Part shown: in pieces, positions 1 through 11,253 of the stretch
Numbering within the stretch: position 1 is the stretch's first letter
Layout: every line of letters begins with the position of its first letter
Assembly: GCA_963678675.1 (NCBI GenBank)
Contig: OY783195.1
Coordinates: 11,620,479 to 11,684,478, forward strand
Reading direction: 5' to 3'
DNA: 64,000 nt
Source of the DNA: Xiphydria camelus
Lineage: Eukaryota; Arthropoda; Insecta; Hymenoptera; Xiphydriidae
Translations under genes and position numbers: made by a program
Notes under the pieces: generated by a model
What the model was told of the DNA's origin: nothing
Seen by the model: the letters and a program-made list of their open reading frames with translations, nothing else
Databases searched by the model: none

Positions 1-2064
1 GCGTATGGAGTGACATGGTTATTGAACAGACGTTGAACAGATTCTTTGGCACTGACCTCATGCATGGAAGAGGTGTAACTCCAAGCGTAGTTGCACGTTA
101 CTTATTGGCGATGCCATCAGCTTTTAATGTCATGGAACGTCTTGAAAATTATGTTGGACTAGTGTCTGCCACGAGCAAGCAACATGTCGATCTTAGCAGG
201 GGTCGAATAAAAAGAAACGATAAAGATATTGAACTAATGCTATTTTGGTTACAGCAACATGATCCATTCGCACCTCGTAGTTCATTAACATCCTTATCCA
301 CTGGGGTAATTGGTGGAGCCCATATCAATTGTCACACGGCTGTGGAGAAAGGACTGCAAGGTATGGCATTCATGATAGGAAAAAACGCGGGTAATGTTTC
401 ACTCTCTGCTGCATATAAAGTTAAAAATCTTGCTGCTGCAAAAGACGGAATGCATTTAAATAATGACGAGTTAGTGACAATCGATACTTATTTATTATTT
501 CAACGAATTTCTGTCGTTTTCAATGGTGATTTAGAATTAACACGTCATGCGTTAATGTATGAGCTATCTCCCTTTCCATTGAGTTTGTTCGACGAACGTG
601 GTTTCATGAGAAAAACCCAAAAAGCAGAGCTGTACAAAGTGTTTGAACCACTTATTAGAAATGAGCAATTTTTACTGGCATTCTACGTAATTGATGGAGG
701 ATGGTTATTGCATCAGGTAGTTTGACCACATGGCCGAAATTTCGGAGAAATTTGTGACATTTATCTGCATTATATTTACAAACATTTTGGAGCGAGTGCG
801 ATGGTGGTTTTTGATGGTTATAGTAATGAAATAATTGGTACCAAATCCTACGAAAGATATCGTAGGAAAGAAAAGTCATTAGCTGCCGATATTGAAGTAG
901 CCGAAGACAAACTAAGCACTTTAACTCAATCGAAATTCTTATCAAACGTCGCAAACAAATTAAAGTTCGTCAACATGTTGTCATCCTTCTTGCAACGAAA
1001 TAACGTTACTACAAAAATAGCTGATGAAGATGGTGATACTCTTTAATCGTGAGAAGTGCAATTGAATTGAAGCAGTGTACGAGAAACATGGTCGCAGTAG
1101 TGGGGAACGATGTTGATCTTCTTGTTTTGCTGATTGGGCTCACCTCTGACGAAGAAGCTATATATTTCTATAAAGTTGCTCAAGGGAAGAAAGCCAACGT
1201 CATTTATTCAACGTCAACGCACAAAAACGTGAAGAAATGTATATTATTTGCTCATGCATTCGCTGGTTGTGATTCAACAAGTGCACTGTATAAAAAAGGA
1301 AAAAAACCCATCATTTCTGCACTCGAGAAAAATTCAGATCTGCAAGAAGCGGCAATGATCTTTTACAATCCAGGAAAAAGCGTCGATGAAGTGTCAGCAG
1401 CTGCTGAACGAATCATCCTGTACCTTTATTCAGCCGGCAAGAAAAACACATCGATTAATCAATTAAGATACGAAATTTTCATGTCATCTGTCAGTGTTGC
1501 CAAAAAGGAGTTACCGTTGGCTTGTTTACCATCTACAACAGCAGCATTAAGAGAACATGCTAAGCGTGTATACTACCAGGTCCAAGATTGGCTAGGATAC
1601 AAGTTGGATCCAGAAAAATGGGGATGGAGAAGAACAACGTATTTCTTGCTCCCAATTATGTCTAATGCTGCCCCGGCTTCGAAAGAATTATTGGAGAAGG
1701 TAAGATAATCACTTTGCAAATTTTCATACGCTTTTTGTATATATGTAATATTAATTCAATATTGTCAACGATTTATCAGGTTAGCTGTGGATGTAAGACG
1801 GATTGTGGTACTGCTCGATGCAGTTGCAAAAAAGCGGGCTTACATTGCACTGTACTATGCAAAAGTTGCAACGGAGAGAGTTGCAAAAATGCTTCACTGC
1901 GGTCGGAAAGAAGTATAACCAACGAAGAAGACAATGAAAATATTAGCGACGACGACGACGACGACAACGAAGACGCGAACGTAGAAGCTGCTGAGAGGTG
2001 CCGTTTGGAGTCACTTGATGAAACTGATGATGTCAATGAAGAAGAGGCCATGGAAATTGACTGA
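1..2064 (+). pseudogene. 3' part of an XPG/FEN-like PIN-domain protein with C-terminal Cys-rich CXC-type tail (degraded)
   Basis: The reading frame is already open at the window edge, so the N terminus is missing. One protein can be followed through three blocks. Block 1 (to 725) ends near VIDGGWLLH. An in-frame TGA at 723-725 precedes block 2 (to about 1042), which holds VVFDGY. A one-base shift at about 1041-1045 leads into block 3 (to 1699), with DGDTLIVRSAIE at the join, then GNDVDLLVLL and HAFAGCDSTSAL. In order these acidic motifs match the active-site acids of FEN1/XPG PIN nucleases (IDAS, FDG, E/D-A-D, EDxD, GCD). An intron with GTAAGA donor and CAG acceptor (1700-1779) keeps phase and joins a last exon (1780-2064) with CxCxxxC-spaced cysteines like tesmin/CRC domains, then an acidic tail. 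I know similar unnamed proteins from many invertebrates. A structure-specific nuclease role is inference. The two disabling changes make this copy a pseudogene. Confidence 0.72.
1700..1779 (+). other. Intron in the PIN-like gene
   Basis: Canonical GTAAGA donor and pyrimidine-rich ATTTATCAG acceptor. Removing these 80 bases joins the frame ending LLEK to the frame starting VSCGC without a phase change. That supports a real spliced gene rather than a processed copy. Confidence 0.7.
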
Positions 2065-3600
2065 TGTTTTATAAAGAATGAAAAAATTTTTATATTTCTA
2101 TATTTCTAATTGTAACAGAATTATGTTTTGAATGCGATGCATGGTATTAAAATGTAGTGACAAAATCTTCAGTATTACTCCTGGAGAAAAATGTCAATCC
2201 CTTCAATTACCTTCTCCTATTTCTTTCTTTTATGTATCATATTTTTTGGCACTTCAATTCTTTTTTTACAATTTAAAACGACTCTCGTCAACCACGCAGT
2301 TATTATTCCTTTTTTATGCTTGGAACTTGAATGAAAAATATTGAAATATTAGAAAGGTTAGAATTGATGAGGTCAATTTAACACTCCGCCTTGTGTATTT
2401 ATTTTTATTTCTCATAAATTAAAAAAATGAGTTGCCATGTTCAATACCTTCCTACTACAGAGAACGCATGAGATGTCGTGAATCCACGACGTCGAGACTC
2501 CCAGCCCGGCAAATTTACCGCTGCGCTGTCGACACAGAGTACAGAGATAGAGGCGATAGTAGAGAAAGAAACTCATTAGACAAGGACTCACGCCGAAAAG
2601 CTACGAAAATACCCGAGAAGCATCGACTACCTACTTGTTCCCTTGCAGGATAGACGAAATTGGGAAGGGTCGCGGTCGGTTCGCTACACGCGGCAGGGGA
2701 ATAAAAAGCGGTGCAGAGACGTATAGGCGGCGAGCGAATTTGCTACCTGCGCCACCATCGGCGACTTTGTACAGTTTCCACGGGAATGAGTTGACTGCGA
2801 CGTGCCAGCTGTCAATCCTGTTCCATCGCAACGAGCGACGGAATTAGGAGGGTTGGTTCGTGCTTCTTGGTAGCATCGACCACAAATAATTCGCCGACTA
2901 GAATTAATCGCGTCGTAGGCGAAACGAATATTTCGATAAACATACCTAGGTCGTAAATGTCGCAGTTCCGAACTTTTCTCCGAAGGTAATTTTAGAGCGA
3001 TTCGTAGCAAGCCGTCTCTCGCAGTGCCTGCTTCAATAGGTACCGTCACAAAAGCGATCCGAGCTGGATTAAGGGGAGGAATGTCGGATGCAGTCGATGG
3101 ACAATTGGGGAATTTTGATACCTGGTTTATCCAGGAAAGCCATACACTGTTCGCGATCGATGTAGAGATTAGATCTAGATTGGCGCGTTACTTAGGTTGC
3201 GATGATAGTGAGCGGTAAGAAATGACATAGAAGTCCCCTTGCGACGGAACACATATTAACACAAACTCAAGTCACTTGATACATTTTGTAAATCGGTCAC
3301 AATGGCGAAGCGGTAGGTTTTTGCGAATTTAGGCTGTCAATGAGCCCGCAGCCATGCACCTTTCCCTGAAGGATTAATTACTGGACGAGTCGTAATGAAC
3401 CGCTTTCCATAATACCCATTCTAATAAACACCGCTATCTATCTTCTTCTATCTTCCATATACACGTTTAAATAAAAATGTTATATTCGTTTCTTCAAGGT
3501 CTAACGTCGCGGTCTCACAGGGTCATAAACTGGGCGAGAGCACTACATACCTGTATTGTGCATGTGTCACGTCAATGTCGACACGTTGAGACCGCGTCGT
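2065..3600. other. No gene recognised
   Basis: AT-rich at first, then mixed composition from about 2440. Short open frames here overlap on both strands, lack recognisable motifs and have no clear splice context. I see no repeat termini in the stretch. Confidence 0.5.
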
Positions 3601-3860
3601 AAGATCTCCGAAAGTTCTTTACCGATTGCTTTGAAATTTGGACATAACGTTGCATTCGAATACGCGCGTTTTTCATATATACCTACTCTTTATATACCTA
3701 CTCCTTAAGGAGATAAATGAATAAAAATATCTCTTAAATTTCCGAAAGTTATTCACCGATTGCTTTGAAATTTTAATACAACGTTGCATTTGAATACGCA
3801 CGTTTTTTTTTATATATCTACTATCTATATACCAACTCCCTTAAGGAAGTAAAATAAAGA
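3601..3860. repeat. Two tandem degenerate units of about 130 bp
   Basis: The phrase CCGAAAGTT, then ACCGATTGCTTTGAAATTT, then ACGTTGCATT and CCTTAAGGA occurs twice in the same order, starting near 3609 and 3741. The two units differ by scattered substitutions, so this is an old two-copy repeat of unknown family. Confidence 0.65.
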
Positions 3861-4175
3861 CGAGATTATTTCGTGATTCACGCGGACAAAGTCGCAAGGG
3901 GAAAGCTATTGACTACTTACTTCTAAAGTAACTGAATATGGATTAAGAGTTACTGATGTCTGGCGAATCAAACGGTCTTCTATCACAGAAATTTGGGTTA
4001 TACCACATTTGTGTGTGTGTGCGCTTACTCGCATTTAAAACATGTTTAGAAAAGACTAATTTTAGGCCATTTTTATACGAAGCATCATTATGATGCATAA
4101 ATTTTACAGCCTGAAAGCTGAAATAAATTATAGTATCCATTGCCAGCAAGTTGACATTGACACATCAGGTCCTAC

Positions 4176-4392
4176 GGTCACTTAACTACAAGGCCGGGTG
4201 TCCACCGGATCGGGCCGACCACAATTGGGCCGATCGCTGGGCACTTGGGTGTATATATATATATATATATATATACAGATTGGGTATATATAGATATACA
4301 GATTGGGTATATATAGACATACTCAAGTGCTCAGCGATCGGCTCAGCGATTCTGGTCGGCCCGACCCGGTGGACACCCGACCTAAGTGACTC
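4176..4392. mobile_element. Foldback MITE with (TA)n loop
   Basis: The left arm (about 4176-4250) contains GGGTGTCCACCGG and GGGCCGACC. The right arm (about 4319-4392) holds their inverse complement, followed by AAGTGAC matching GTCACTT at the left edge. The loop is (TA)n plus two GATTGGGTATATATAGA-like units. Non-coding. No transposase can be assigned and the target duplication is not clear. Confidence 0.82.
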
Positions 4393-5203
4393 TGGTCAGT
4401 TCCCGTAATAAATGTTTCGGTTCGCCTAGGAGAGGCGCTGCTAAACAATATTCGCTCGCCGCCTATACACTCATCTCTGTCGATCAGGGCCGTCACAAAT
4501 TATTCGCCCCATTTCTCATATGTCGTAAAGTAGAGCAGATACGAGAAAATGTCAAAGGAACTTTTTTTTCCAAACAATATAAGTAATGATACGAAATGAA
4601 AAAAAAAAAATTAATTGACATTAACCGCATGAAAATTGAAGTTGAAAACTTCAACAATCGAAATCATTAGTTTAAACAGTCGTAAAAAAAATTGTATCTC
4701 TGAAATAAAAGTCTACATTTCTACAAACATTTTTAAAAAAGAACCATTACAATTGGTTAATTATTAAAGCCACAGTAAATTGTTATTTACCTTAACCCCT
4801 TTGAAACGCTCTAACGGTTAAACAACGCGACATAACAGAAAAATTCACTGAACCTTTTTTATTTGTTATTTTCGCCTCTACATTTTTCATTTCAACTATT
4901 TTTCGATTTTTTTCGTCCTTCTAGAGATATGCGCCGAGGAACGTGATTTTCAGGATTAATTAATTTATTTAACAACTTTGCCGGTGGTTTTCGGTCCTAA
5001 AATTTTAGGGGAAGTTTTCTAGTACCGAAACCTATCTTTAATAAAAAATGCAGCGATACGAATCAAAATTCGATTTAAAGGCTTCGTTTCTTGGACTATA
5101 GAGCTACTTCGGCGAGGAGCGGAAGTCGAGTCTTAGTCGCGTTATCAATAAACTATTCCTTCCGGAGAAATATTCACTACACCGCCTAATATGTCACTAC
5201 ACT
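4393..5203. other. AT-rich, no gene recognised
   Basis: Short poly(A)/poly(T) runs and many stop codons in all frames. No convincing coding sequence, repeat unit or termini. Confidence 0.5.
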
Positions 5204-5513
5204 AACACGGTGAAATTTTTCAATCATTGGGGTTTAGCGTTAATTCCTTCTACGGTAAAAAAATGTTCCCGTGAAAAATTAGAAAAATTGAGAGTTTTAG
5301 ATGTAATTGACGTAAAGAAATATTATTTTTAATTATTAAGTAGAATATTTGTTCCCCCATAATTATCATTTAATTCTATTTAATAATTAAAAATAATATT
5401 TCTTTACGTCAATAACACCTAAAACTCTCAATTTTTCTAATTTTTCACGGGGAAATTTTTTTACCGTAGAAGGAATTAGCATTAAACCAATGATTCAAAA
5501 CTTTCACCGTGTT
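5204..5513. mobile_element. Foldback MITE, arms about 130 bp
   Basis: The left arm starts AACACGGTGAAA and runs through CTTCTACGGTAAAAAAAT and TTGACGTAAAGAAATATT to about 5335. The right arm (about 5383-5513) is its near-complete inverse complement. Only about 50 bp separate the arms, so a transcript would form a long hairpin. No coding capacity. Confidence 0.85.
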
Positions 5514-5639
5514 ATTCAAATGGAAATCAGAAAAAGTGATTGAGACACCCCTAAATATTGAGTGAGAATGTGCACCCGGCGGCATATTCAAAGTTACATT
5601 AAATACTAACGTTTTAAGTGCCCGCCAAGAGAATTAATT

Positions 5640-5790
5640 AAACAAGCTTTTTTTTTAATCAGTCTAACATATATGTTATAACATAGCATTCGGTTTGTAC
5701 CGAATGTATGTTATAACATAGTATAACCGAACCGAACGTATGTTATAAAAAACAGCATTCGGTTTGCACCGATTCGTTAAAATTACCGAA
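5640..5790. repeat. Short palindromic cluster around TATGTTATAACATA
   Basis: TATGTTATAACATA is itself palindromic and recurs at about 5671 and 5707. CATTCGGTTTG occurs at about 5686 and 5756. It looks like remnants of a small inverted-repeat element. No boundaries can be set. Confidence 0.4.
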
Positions 5791-6308
5791 AACTTACAAA
5801 TTACAACAACTTTGACACCCTGTATCTTTGTTAGGAAATATTTATTAACAAAGTTTTCTTATGAAAGTCTACTTTTTTGTTGTTGTTCTATCACCTATCA
5901 AAATTAATGACGATTAACCTCATCTACCCTGTATATTTACCTCGTTCAACGGATAAAAGTCGGTACGAGAGATAAAATAAAAATGCGGATGGTTTTTGTT
6001 ATTTTCCTTATGAAATTCGAAATACGTCAAAATGACGCATCCCGTTGACCTACTCATAATATTGCTATAACAAGAGGTACTAAATGCAGTACTTATTCTG
6101 CCAAGGCAAAGCACCATTGGGTTGCATGAAGAAATTACAAAGTCTATTTCTGAATACTTCGAACGATTATTATGATTGATATTAATTACATTCACAACTG
6201 AAAATCATTCAACGCCACTGTCGTGCCACTGCCACGTCTGTGCCATGTCACATGCCACGCCACTTTGGTGGGCGCTCTCCCTAGGAAAAAAGAGTTTGTA
6301 AAGGGGCG

Positions 6309-6605
6309 TCTAAACGGGCAATATTTTTACTGCAATATGTGGCTGCAATATTGGCAACTATAGCCCAGCCATCATGAAGACATTTTAATGCAGTATATGG
6401 CTCGGCAATATTTTCTGCGACAGTATATATATGGTCCATATTTAAAAGCGCGGCTAAACGGGCGATGATACCAAAAATATGTAGCTATATATGGCCGGGA
6501 CACACTAAAAATATTATCCTAAATTGCACAGTCTAGCTGGTATTGCTGGCAATGTTGCCGGCTACTGTGTTGCAGCCACATATTGCAGTAAAATATTGCC
6601 CGTTA
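6309..6605. mobile_element. MITE with TIR (C)TAAACGGGCAATATT
   Basis: The left end reads TAAACGGGCAATATTTTTAC and goes on through GCAATATGTGGCTGCAA. The right end is the inverse complement, finishing at GCCCGTTA. The arms diverge inwards. The right edge touches the TTAA of the next element, so the two insertions abut. Confidence 0.78.
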
Positions 6606-7724
6606 AGGGGGGAAATCACAGTAGCACACAAAAAAATAGGCATATTTTCGGGAATTAATTTTGGCTGAATAAAAGTATCAATCGAAAATCTGTAAAGTAG
6701 GTTTTATAGCAATACTAAAAAAGTACAAAATGTAATTTTTTCAATAAAAAATATTTAAAAATGGCGGCTGCGCAGCATATTCCCCAAGGCGCCTATTTTT
6801 GAAAGCGTGTCGATGGCCGAAGACGTAGACTCCTTAATTTTTGACCTGGAAGAAAAAACCAAAATTTTTTAGTTTTCATATAACAACAGCTAGCGAGCTA
6901 CGTAGGATTTTTTCGATATATTGATTTTTCACAAAATGGTGCATGTTTGAAAATAGTTAAATTTTTAACAAAAAAAAACGCCATAAAATCGTCGATAAAA
7001 AAAACTAAGCCACATAAAATAAAAAATCCTACGTAGCTCCGTGGAGAAAGATATTTCGAAGCTACTGTCAAAATTTCAAGTCGATCGGTAAAGATTTGCT
7101 CGAGTTATGTCTTCGGCGAGCTCAAAAAAAATGGTTTCGAGAAAAACGCGTTTAAAGTTTTAAGTACTGAGAAACCATATGAAAATTTCATATACCTCTA
7201 ATCTGCAATGCCTGCACCGTACAGTTGACCTTCTAAATCCACCTCCAACTCTTCTTTTTCTTTCCGCTGTAACGACGCTACTCGGCGCTACCCGGGTAGT
7301 CGCACACTTCGGCACGCTCTCTGACTGGCCCCGCTCGGACAAGGTATTGAGATAATGAAATATTGGGCGCCAGGTGTTCCGAAACACCAAAGAAAGTCGA
7401 GATCGATAACAGTCAGATCACGTGAACCGGAAACGGAACTCCGCTAGCTCAGCCCCGTATCGGCGAAGGAGAGGGGCGGGGTCTCAAGACAAAGAAACGA
7501 ATTTGAGGCGATTCATAACAAGAAAATAACACTAAGCTTTATTGGAGATCTTCTTATACACTACTGGTTAGTCTGAGCCTAACGGCTACGGCAGGGTCGG
7601 GCTTCAAAACAGTCTTTATCGCGAAACTATCGGAGCCGTCAACACGACTCGGCTGACGAGAGTCCTGAAGGGCGAACGGTCGGTATTGAAAATACACGCG
7701 AAACTAACAGCAGGATAACCGATA

Positions 7725-8205
7725 ATAATTCGCGAAGGAGAGAGGAACGATAGCCGCGAAAATTCGCGAGAGATTAGGAACGTTAGCCGGAGAAATTCGT
7801 GAAAGGGATAGGAACGATAGCCGCGAGAAATTCGCTAGGGAATAGGAACGTTAGCCGGAGAAATTCGTGAGAGGGATAGGAACGATAGCCGCGAAAAATT
7901 CGCGAGGGAATAGGAACGTTAGCCGGAGAAACTCGCGGGAGAGATAGGAACGATAGCCGCGACAAATTCGCGAGGGAATAGGAACGTTAGCCGGAGAAAT
8001 TCGCGGGAGAGATAGGAACGATAGCCGCGAAAAATTCGCGAGGGAATAGGAACGTTAGCCGGAGAAATTCGCGGAAGAGGTAGGAACGGTAGCCGCAACA
8101 AATTCGCGAGGGAAGAGGGACGTTAGCCGGAGAAATTCGCGGAAGAGGTAGGAACGGTAGCCGCGACAAATTCGCGAGGGAAGAGAAATTCGCGGGAGAG
8201 AATCA
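7725..8205. repeat. 68-bp tandem repeat array (two diverged 34-bp halves)
   Basis: The phrase GGAACGTTAGCCGG recurs at 7778, 7845, 7913 and 7981 and onward, a spacing of 67-68 bp. It alternates with GGAACGATAGCCGC. About seven units are present, ending where AAGAGAAATTCGCGGGAG breaks the register. The minus strand is open through several units, which follows from a period near a multiple of three plus few stops rather than from a real gene. Confidence 0.85.
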
Positions 8206-9399
8206 ACCACCCTGAGAGCGGAGAACAGAGAGTCGAGCGCACGAGCTATTTTATGCTATATTTTGCCGCACTAAGGGCACTCTTTTCTATTAATCAATAA
8301 TGCGCTCGATAGCGCACGGAACGAAACGAAAACGGTATTACCGCACTACCGACGCGCACTATCCTGCCGACGATAACGCGGGCTAAACTCGTCTCAGGGA
8401 ATTCGGTCGCCTTGTGCTACCGAATTTCCCGAGCATCCCCTGATACTACAACCGCGAACTGAATCGCTAAACGATAAATGATTACTATTAACGCGCGACA
8501 CAAGATACTACGAAAAGAAAACTCTAAGAACGCCACGGGTCCGTCATCCGCACTCACGGAACGAAACGATAGGCCCGTCGAGGGCAAGGGAAATCTAAAT
8601 CTCTACTACACAGTATCGGCCACGTATCGCGAACAAAGGAGCCGGCTTACCGGAACGGAGGATCTGCTGCTGCTATGGCGATGGGGCACGTGGGGTCGCT
8701 TCGCTGGTCCGCACGAGATAGGAAGAGTCCAGTGATCGCTGCGGCTCGCTAGGCGGCGAGGGCCTGTCCTCACTCCTAGTAGACCCTTTCCGCGATTTTA
8801 ATTGGTGATCGATGTCCCCCATCGATTTGCATGCGCGACGCTCTAGTTTCCGCTGCGCGCCCGCTCCGTCGATCGTCAATCGAAGGAAACTAGTTCCTTC
8901 CTGGTTGGCGCGGATGCGCACGCAGCTCGCTGGATTCAATCGTGGCTCAGGAACTGTCCCCTCACGGATGACGGCTTATGAATCCCTCCGGAACATTCCC
9001 CTGCGGGATCACGCGGAGGATCCCGATACGAGGCTAGCTTCTGGAGATTCCTCCGGAACATTCCCCTGTGGGATCACGCGGAGAATCTCGAGGTGAAGCC
9101 TAGCCTCCAAGCGGTCGATCCGTGCCGAAGAAGCGGGGTGCCTGTCTAAACAGGGTACGTTCCTCGCCAGGTACGCTGCTCGGTTGCAAGTCCCAGTCCT
9201 GCGCCTGGCAGGGAAGTCGTGTGCATTTCGCCGCACGGCATCTGGCGCTCGTTGCAGCCCCTTGGTCCTCCAGCTCCAGCGTCTTTTAGGTCGAATTACT
9301 GATCTCGCTACGGTATTCCGCTATGTCGCCCCTACTATTACAAAAGTTTCTAACGCGCTAAAATTTCTTATACTAAATGCTATCCTGGGGATGGCGGGA
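8206..9399. other. GC-rich interior, no gene recognised
   Basis: Composition differs sharply from the surroundings. A phrase CCGGAACATTCCCCTG followed by GGATCACGCGGAG is duplicated about 60 bp apart (near 8989 and 9053). No recognisable protein, LTR pair or RNA gene. It may be a fragment of a retroelement leader or cargo. Confidence 0.45.
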
Positions 9400-9903
9400 T
9401 CAGCGAAGCGACGTTAGGGAATCGGCCAAATTGTAACGTGCACGAAGTGCAACGTTACACCGCATACTTTTCAAGTCGAGTCGGGCCTGTTTTGCGCCAT
9501 CACTAATAGATTTTTCCGCCTTCTTGATACGCTTTTCGTCGACCTCCACGCATAGGTTGTAGCTGTTCGGGCCGATTTTCATCCCCATGACTTCGATGAT
9601 GTGTAAAACTGATATCAATCCATCATTGAAAACGGATGTTGCGATGTTCGTACCGATATCAATTATCTTTTTTCCAGAATTCAAGCCTTTTGGTACCATA
9701 GCCCAAACAGTAGCGTTGAAACTTTCATTGTTGTTTTGCGTATATCCCCCGATGCAGCGAGTAAGAAGATCATCCGTGACCAGTTTTTCGTAGACAGGTT
9801 TTATCGCTTCGAAAACTTCTTCACACATTGATGGTTTATACGTATAGCCAGCCAGAATGTTTTCGCATTTTGCCCGGGATGTTTTCGCGCGCGCCGGGAT
9901 CAC
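9400..9903 (-). pseudogene. C-terminal fragment of Mutator-like transposase
   Basis: A 167-residue minus-strand frame contains CEEVFEAIKPVYEKL, then GGYTQNNNESFNATVW. The TQNxNESFN-x-VVW signature belongs to a widespread arthropod family annotated as Mutator-like transposase domain proteins. The N-terminal two thirds, including most of the catalytic region, is absent: only about 220 bp with a CT repeat lie between it and the element terminus. The frame ends naturally at SLTSLR plus a stop. It is the likely relic of this element's own transposase. The family name is from memory and moderately secure. Confidence 0.6.
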
Positions 9904-9956
9904 AAAAGGCGCTCAGAGCATACCTGAGAGGCGTTACCGCAGAATGAAAAATTTGT

Positions 9957-9957
<1 letters not shown>

Positions 9958-10007
<50 letters not shown>
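9958..10007. repeat. (CT)n microsatellite
   Basis: About 24 uninterrupted CT units near the right end of the TTAA-flanked element. Confidence 0.95.
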
Positions 10008-10008
<1 letters not shown>

Positions 10009-10124
10009 ACACTTTTGCCGTATTCCATCATTTGGTATATTATTTGTAAGACCCTAAAGCACCTTTTAAGCGAAAAAAATTTGTTTCGAAAAATTGAAAA
10101 TTTTACTGTGATTTCCCCCCTTAA

Positions 10125-10330
10125 GAAGGCCCTTAACGCGTGGATCGCAGCCGAGTCGACATATGCTAGCTTGCCGACGGTTCAAGGGTCGGAAAGGCCC
10201 GGAGTGCGTTACGAAGGACGCAGGCAGGTAGGACGGTCGTATCGCCCGGAGGGTCAAAGGCCATTTCTGGGCTATCGCCCAGGTCCGCCAACGGGGTATA
10301 TTAGACGGCCGGCGAGCAATCGCCGGCAGA
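10125..10330 (+). other. GC-rich left part of the target sequence of the non-LTR insertion
   Basis: Open in the plus frame with an arginine/glycine/proline-rich translation (YRPEGQRPF, YRPGPPTGY). After removing the 10331-12408 insertion it would continue at 12409. It may be a remnant of a retroelement gag region. No catalytic motif is visible, so the identity is open. Confidence 0.35.
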
Positions 10331-10341
10331 CCTATTAAGGT

Positions 10342-11253
10342 CAAAGCACATCTAGGCGAAGCGAAGCGACGCGAAGCGAAGCGACGCGAAGCGAAGCGAA
10401 GCGACGCGAAGCGACGCGCCGCGAAGCGCGGCTGTGCAACGCACACTTGGGCGAAGCGAAGCGACGCGAAGCGAAGCGCGGCGAAGAGAAGAGCGGCGAA
10501 TTCTATCCCCTTCTCTACCAGGTATAAACAGCTATACCTGAAAATATCCATATATGGATACCCGGATAGAGAAGGGAGGGAAAGAAAGCGCCGTGAAATG
10601 TCAGTCATTTTCACCTTTTTCGCCTTTTTCATTCATTTTCGCCCTTTTCAAACTGATGAACGCAACGTGAAATGAGCCGTGTACATATTTTGTTTTGAGA
10701 AATGGGCATTCGTGAGGAAAAATAGTATATGTCATTCGGCGGAAATCCTCGGATTTTGAAGACTGTGTTTATATAGATCGTAGACTCCTCCCCAAACCAT
10801 GCCTCGTGTTACTACCTAATTAAACACAGTCTGAAAAAATCTCGAATTTCCGCCTTATGATATAAGATACTATTTCGTGTGAGAAAATTCATTTCGTTGA
10901 CGAGATCTATCTTGGAAAGGATTTTCGAATCGTTAACGGAAGTGATCGACGAAACTTTACATCCGTTAAGGAATTACATTCCGTCCACGATAAACATTTC
11001 TCGCGGCGCTTCGCTTCGCTCAAGTGTGCGTTACCTCGTAAGAATCAATGGAAATATAAAAGGTAGCTTCGCTTCGCAGCGCGTCGCTTCGCTGCGCTTC
11101 CAGTCGCACAAGTGTGCTTATCCTAGGTCGCGGCGCTTCGCTTCGCTTCGCGTCGCGTCGCTTCGCTCAAGTGTGCGTTACCTCATAAGAATCAATGGAA
11201 ATATAAAAGGTAGCTTCGCTTCGCGGCGCGTCGCTTCGCCTAGATGTGCTTTG
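10342..11253. mobile_element. Foldback element with GAAGC/GACGC-rich arms
   Basis: The left terminus CAAAGCACATCTAGGCGAAG at 10342 matches the inverse complement ending at 11253. Both arms then become arrays of GCGAAGC and GCGACGC (about 10356-10498 and 11002-11241). Near the right arm a segment reading CAAGTGTGCGTTACCTC, then AATGGAAATATAAAAGGTAG, is directly duplicated (about 11020 and 11169). Array-built long arms are typical of FB-type elements. No coding sequence. Confidence 0.78.
10720..10874. mobile_element. Small hairpin element nested in the foldback loop
   Basis: AAATAGTATATGTCATTCGG with GGCGGAAATCC and GACTGTGTTTA at the left is mirrored by TAAACACAGTC, GAATTTCCGCC and GATACTATTTC at the right. 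Arms are about 55 bp and the loop about 40 bp. Confidence 0.6.

Larger units (their letters stand above)
6607..10120. mobile_element. 3.5-kb DNA transposon, TTAA target site, Mutator-like transposase remnant
   Basis: A perfect 17-bp terminal inverted repeat, GGGGGGAAATCACAGTA, begins at 6607 and its complement ends at 10120. Both are directly flanked by TTAA (6603-6606 and 10121-10124). The right part holds a minus-strand transposase C terminus (9400-9903). The left 550 bp is AT-rich and non-coding, and 7166-9399 is strikingly GC-richer with a 68-bp array. The combination of TTAA duplication with a NESFN-type transposase tail makes superfamily assignment uncertain. The GC-rich interior may be cargo or a later insertion. 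Confidence 0.78.

Noticed and set aside
2635..3218. Several 60-120 residue frames on both strands
   Set aside because: Mutually overlapping on opposite strands, no motif, no splice context. GC-rich composition alone explains the open frames.
7783..8169. Overlapping minus-strand frames of 60 residues in the 68-bp array
   Set aside because: Periodicity artefact of a repeat; frames change with unit number and carry no domain.
9420..9465. TGTAACGT...ACGTTACA as LTR edges
   Set aside because: It lies within the coding part of the Mutator-like transposase fragment and has no partner copy at suitable distance.
10066..10632. Minus-strand frame with FAALRFASLRFA repeats and plus-strand frame 10879-11268
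   Set aside because: Translation of the GCGAAGC/GCGACGC arrays of a foldback element.
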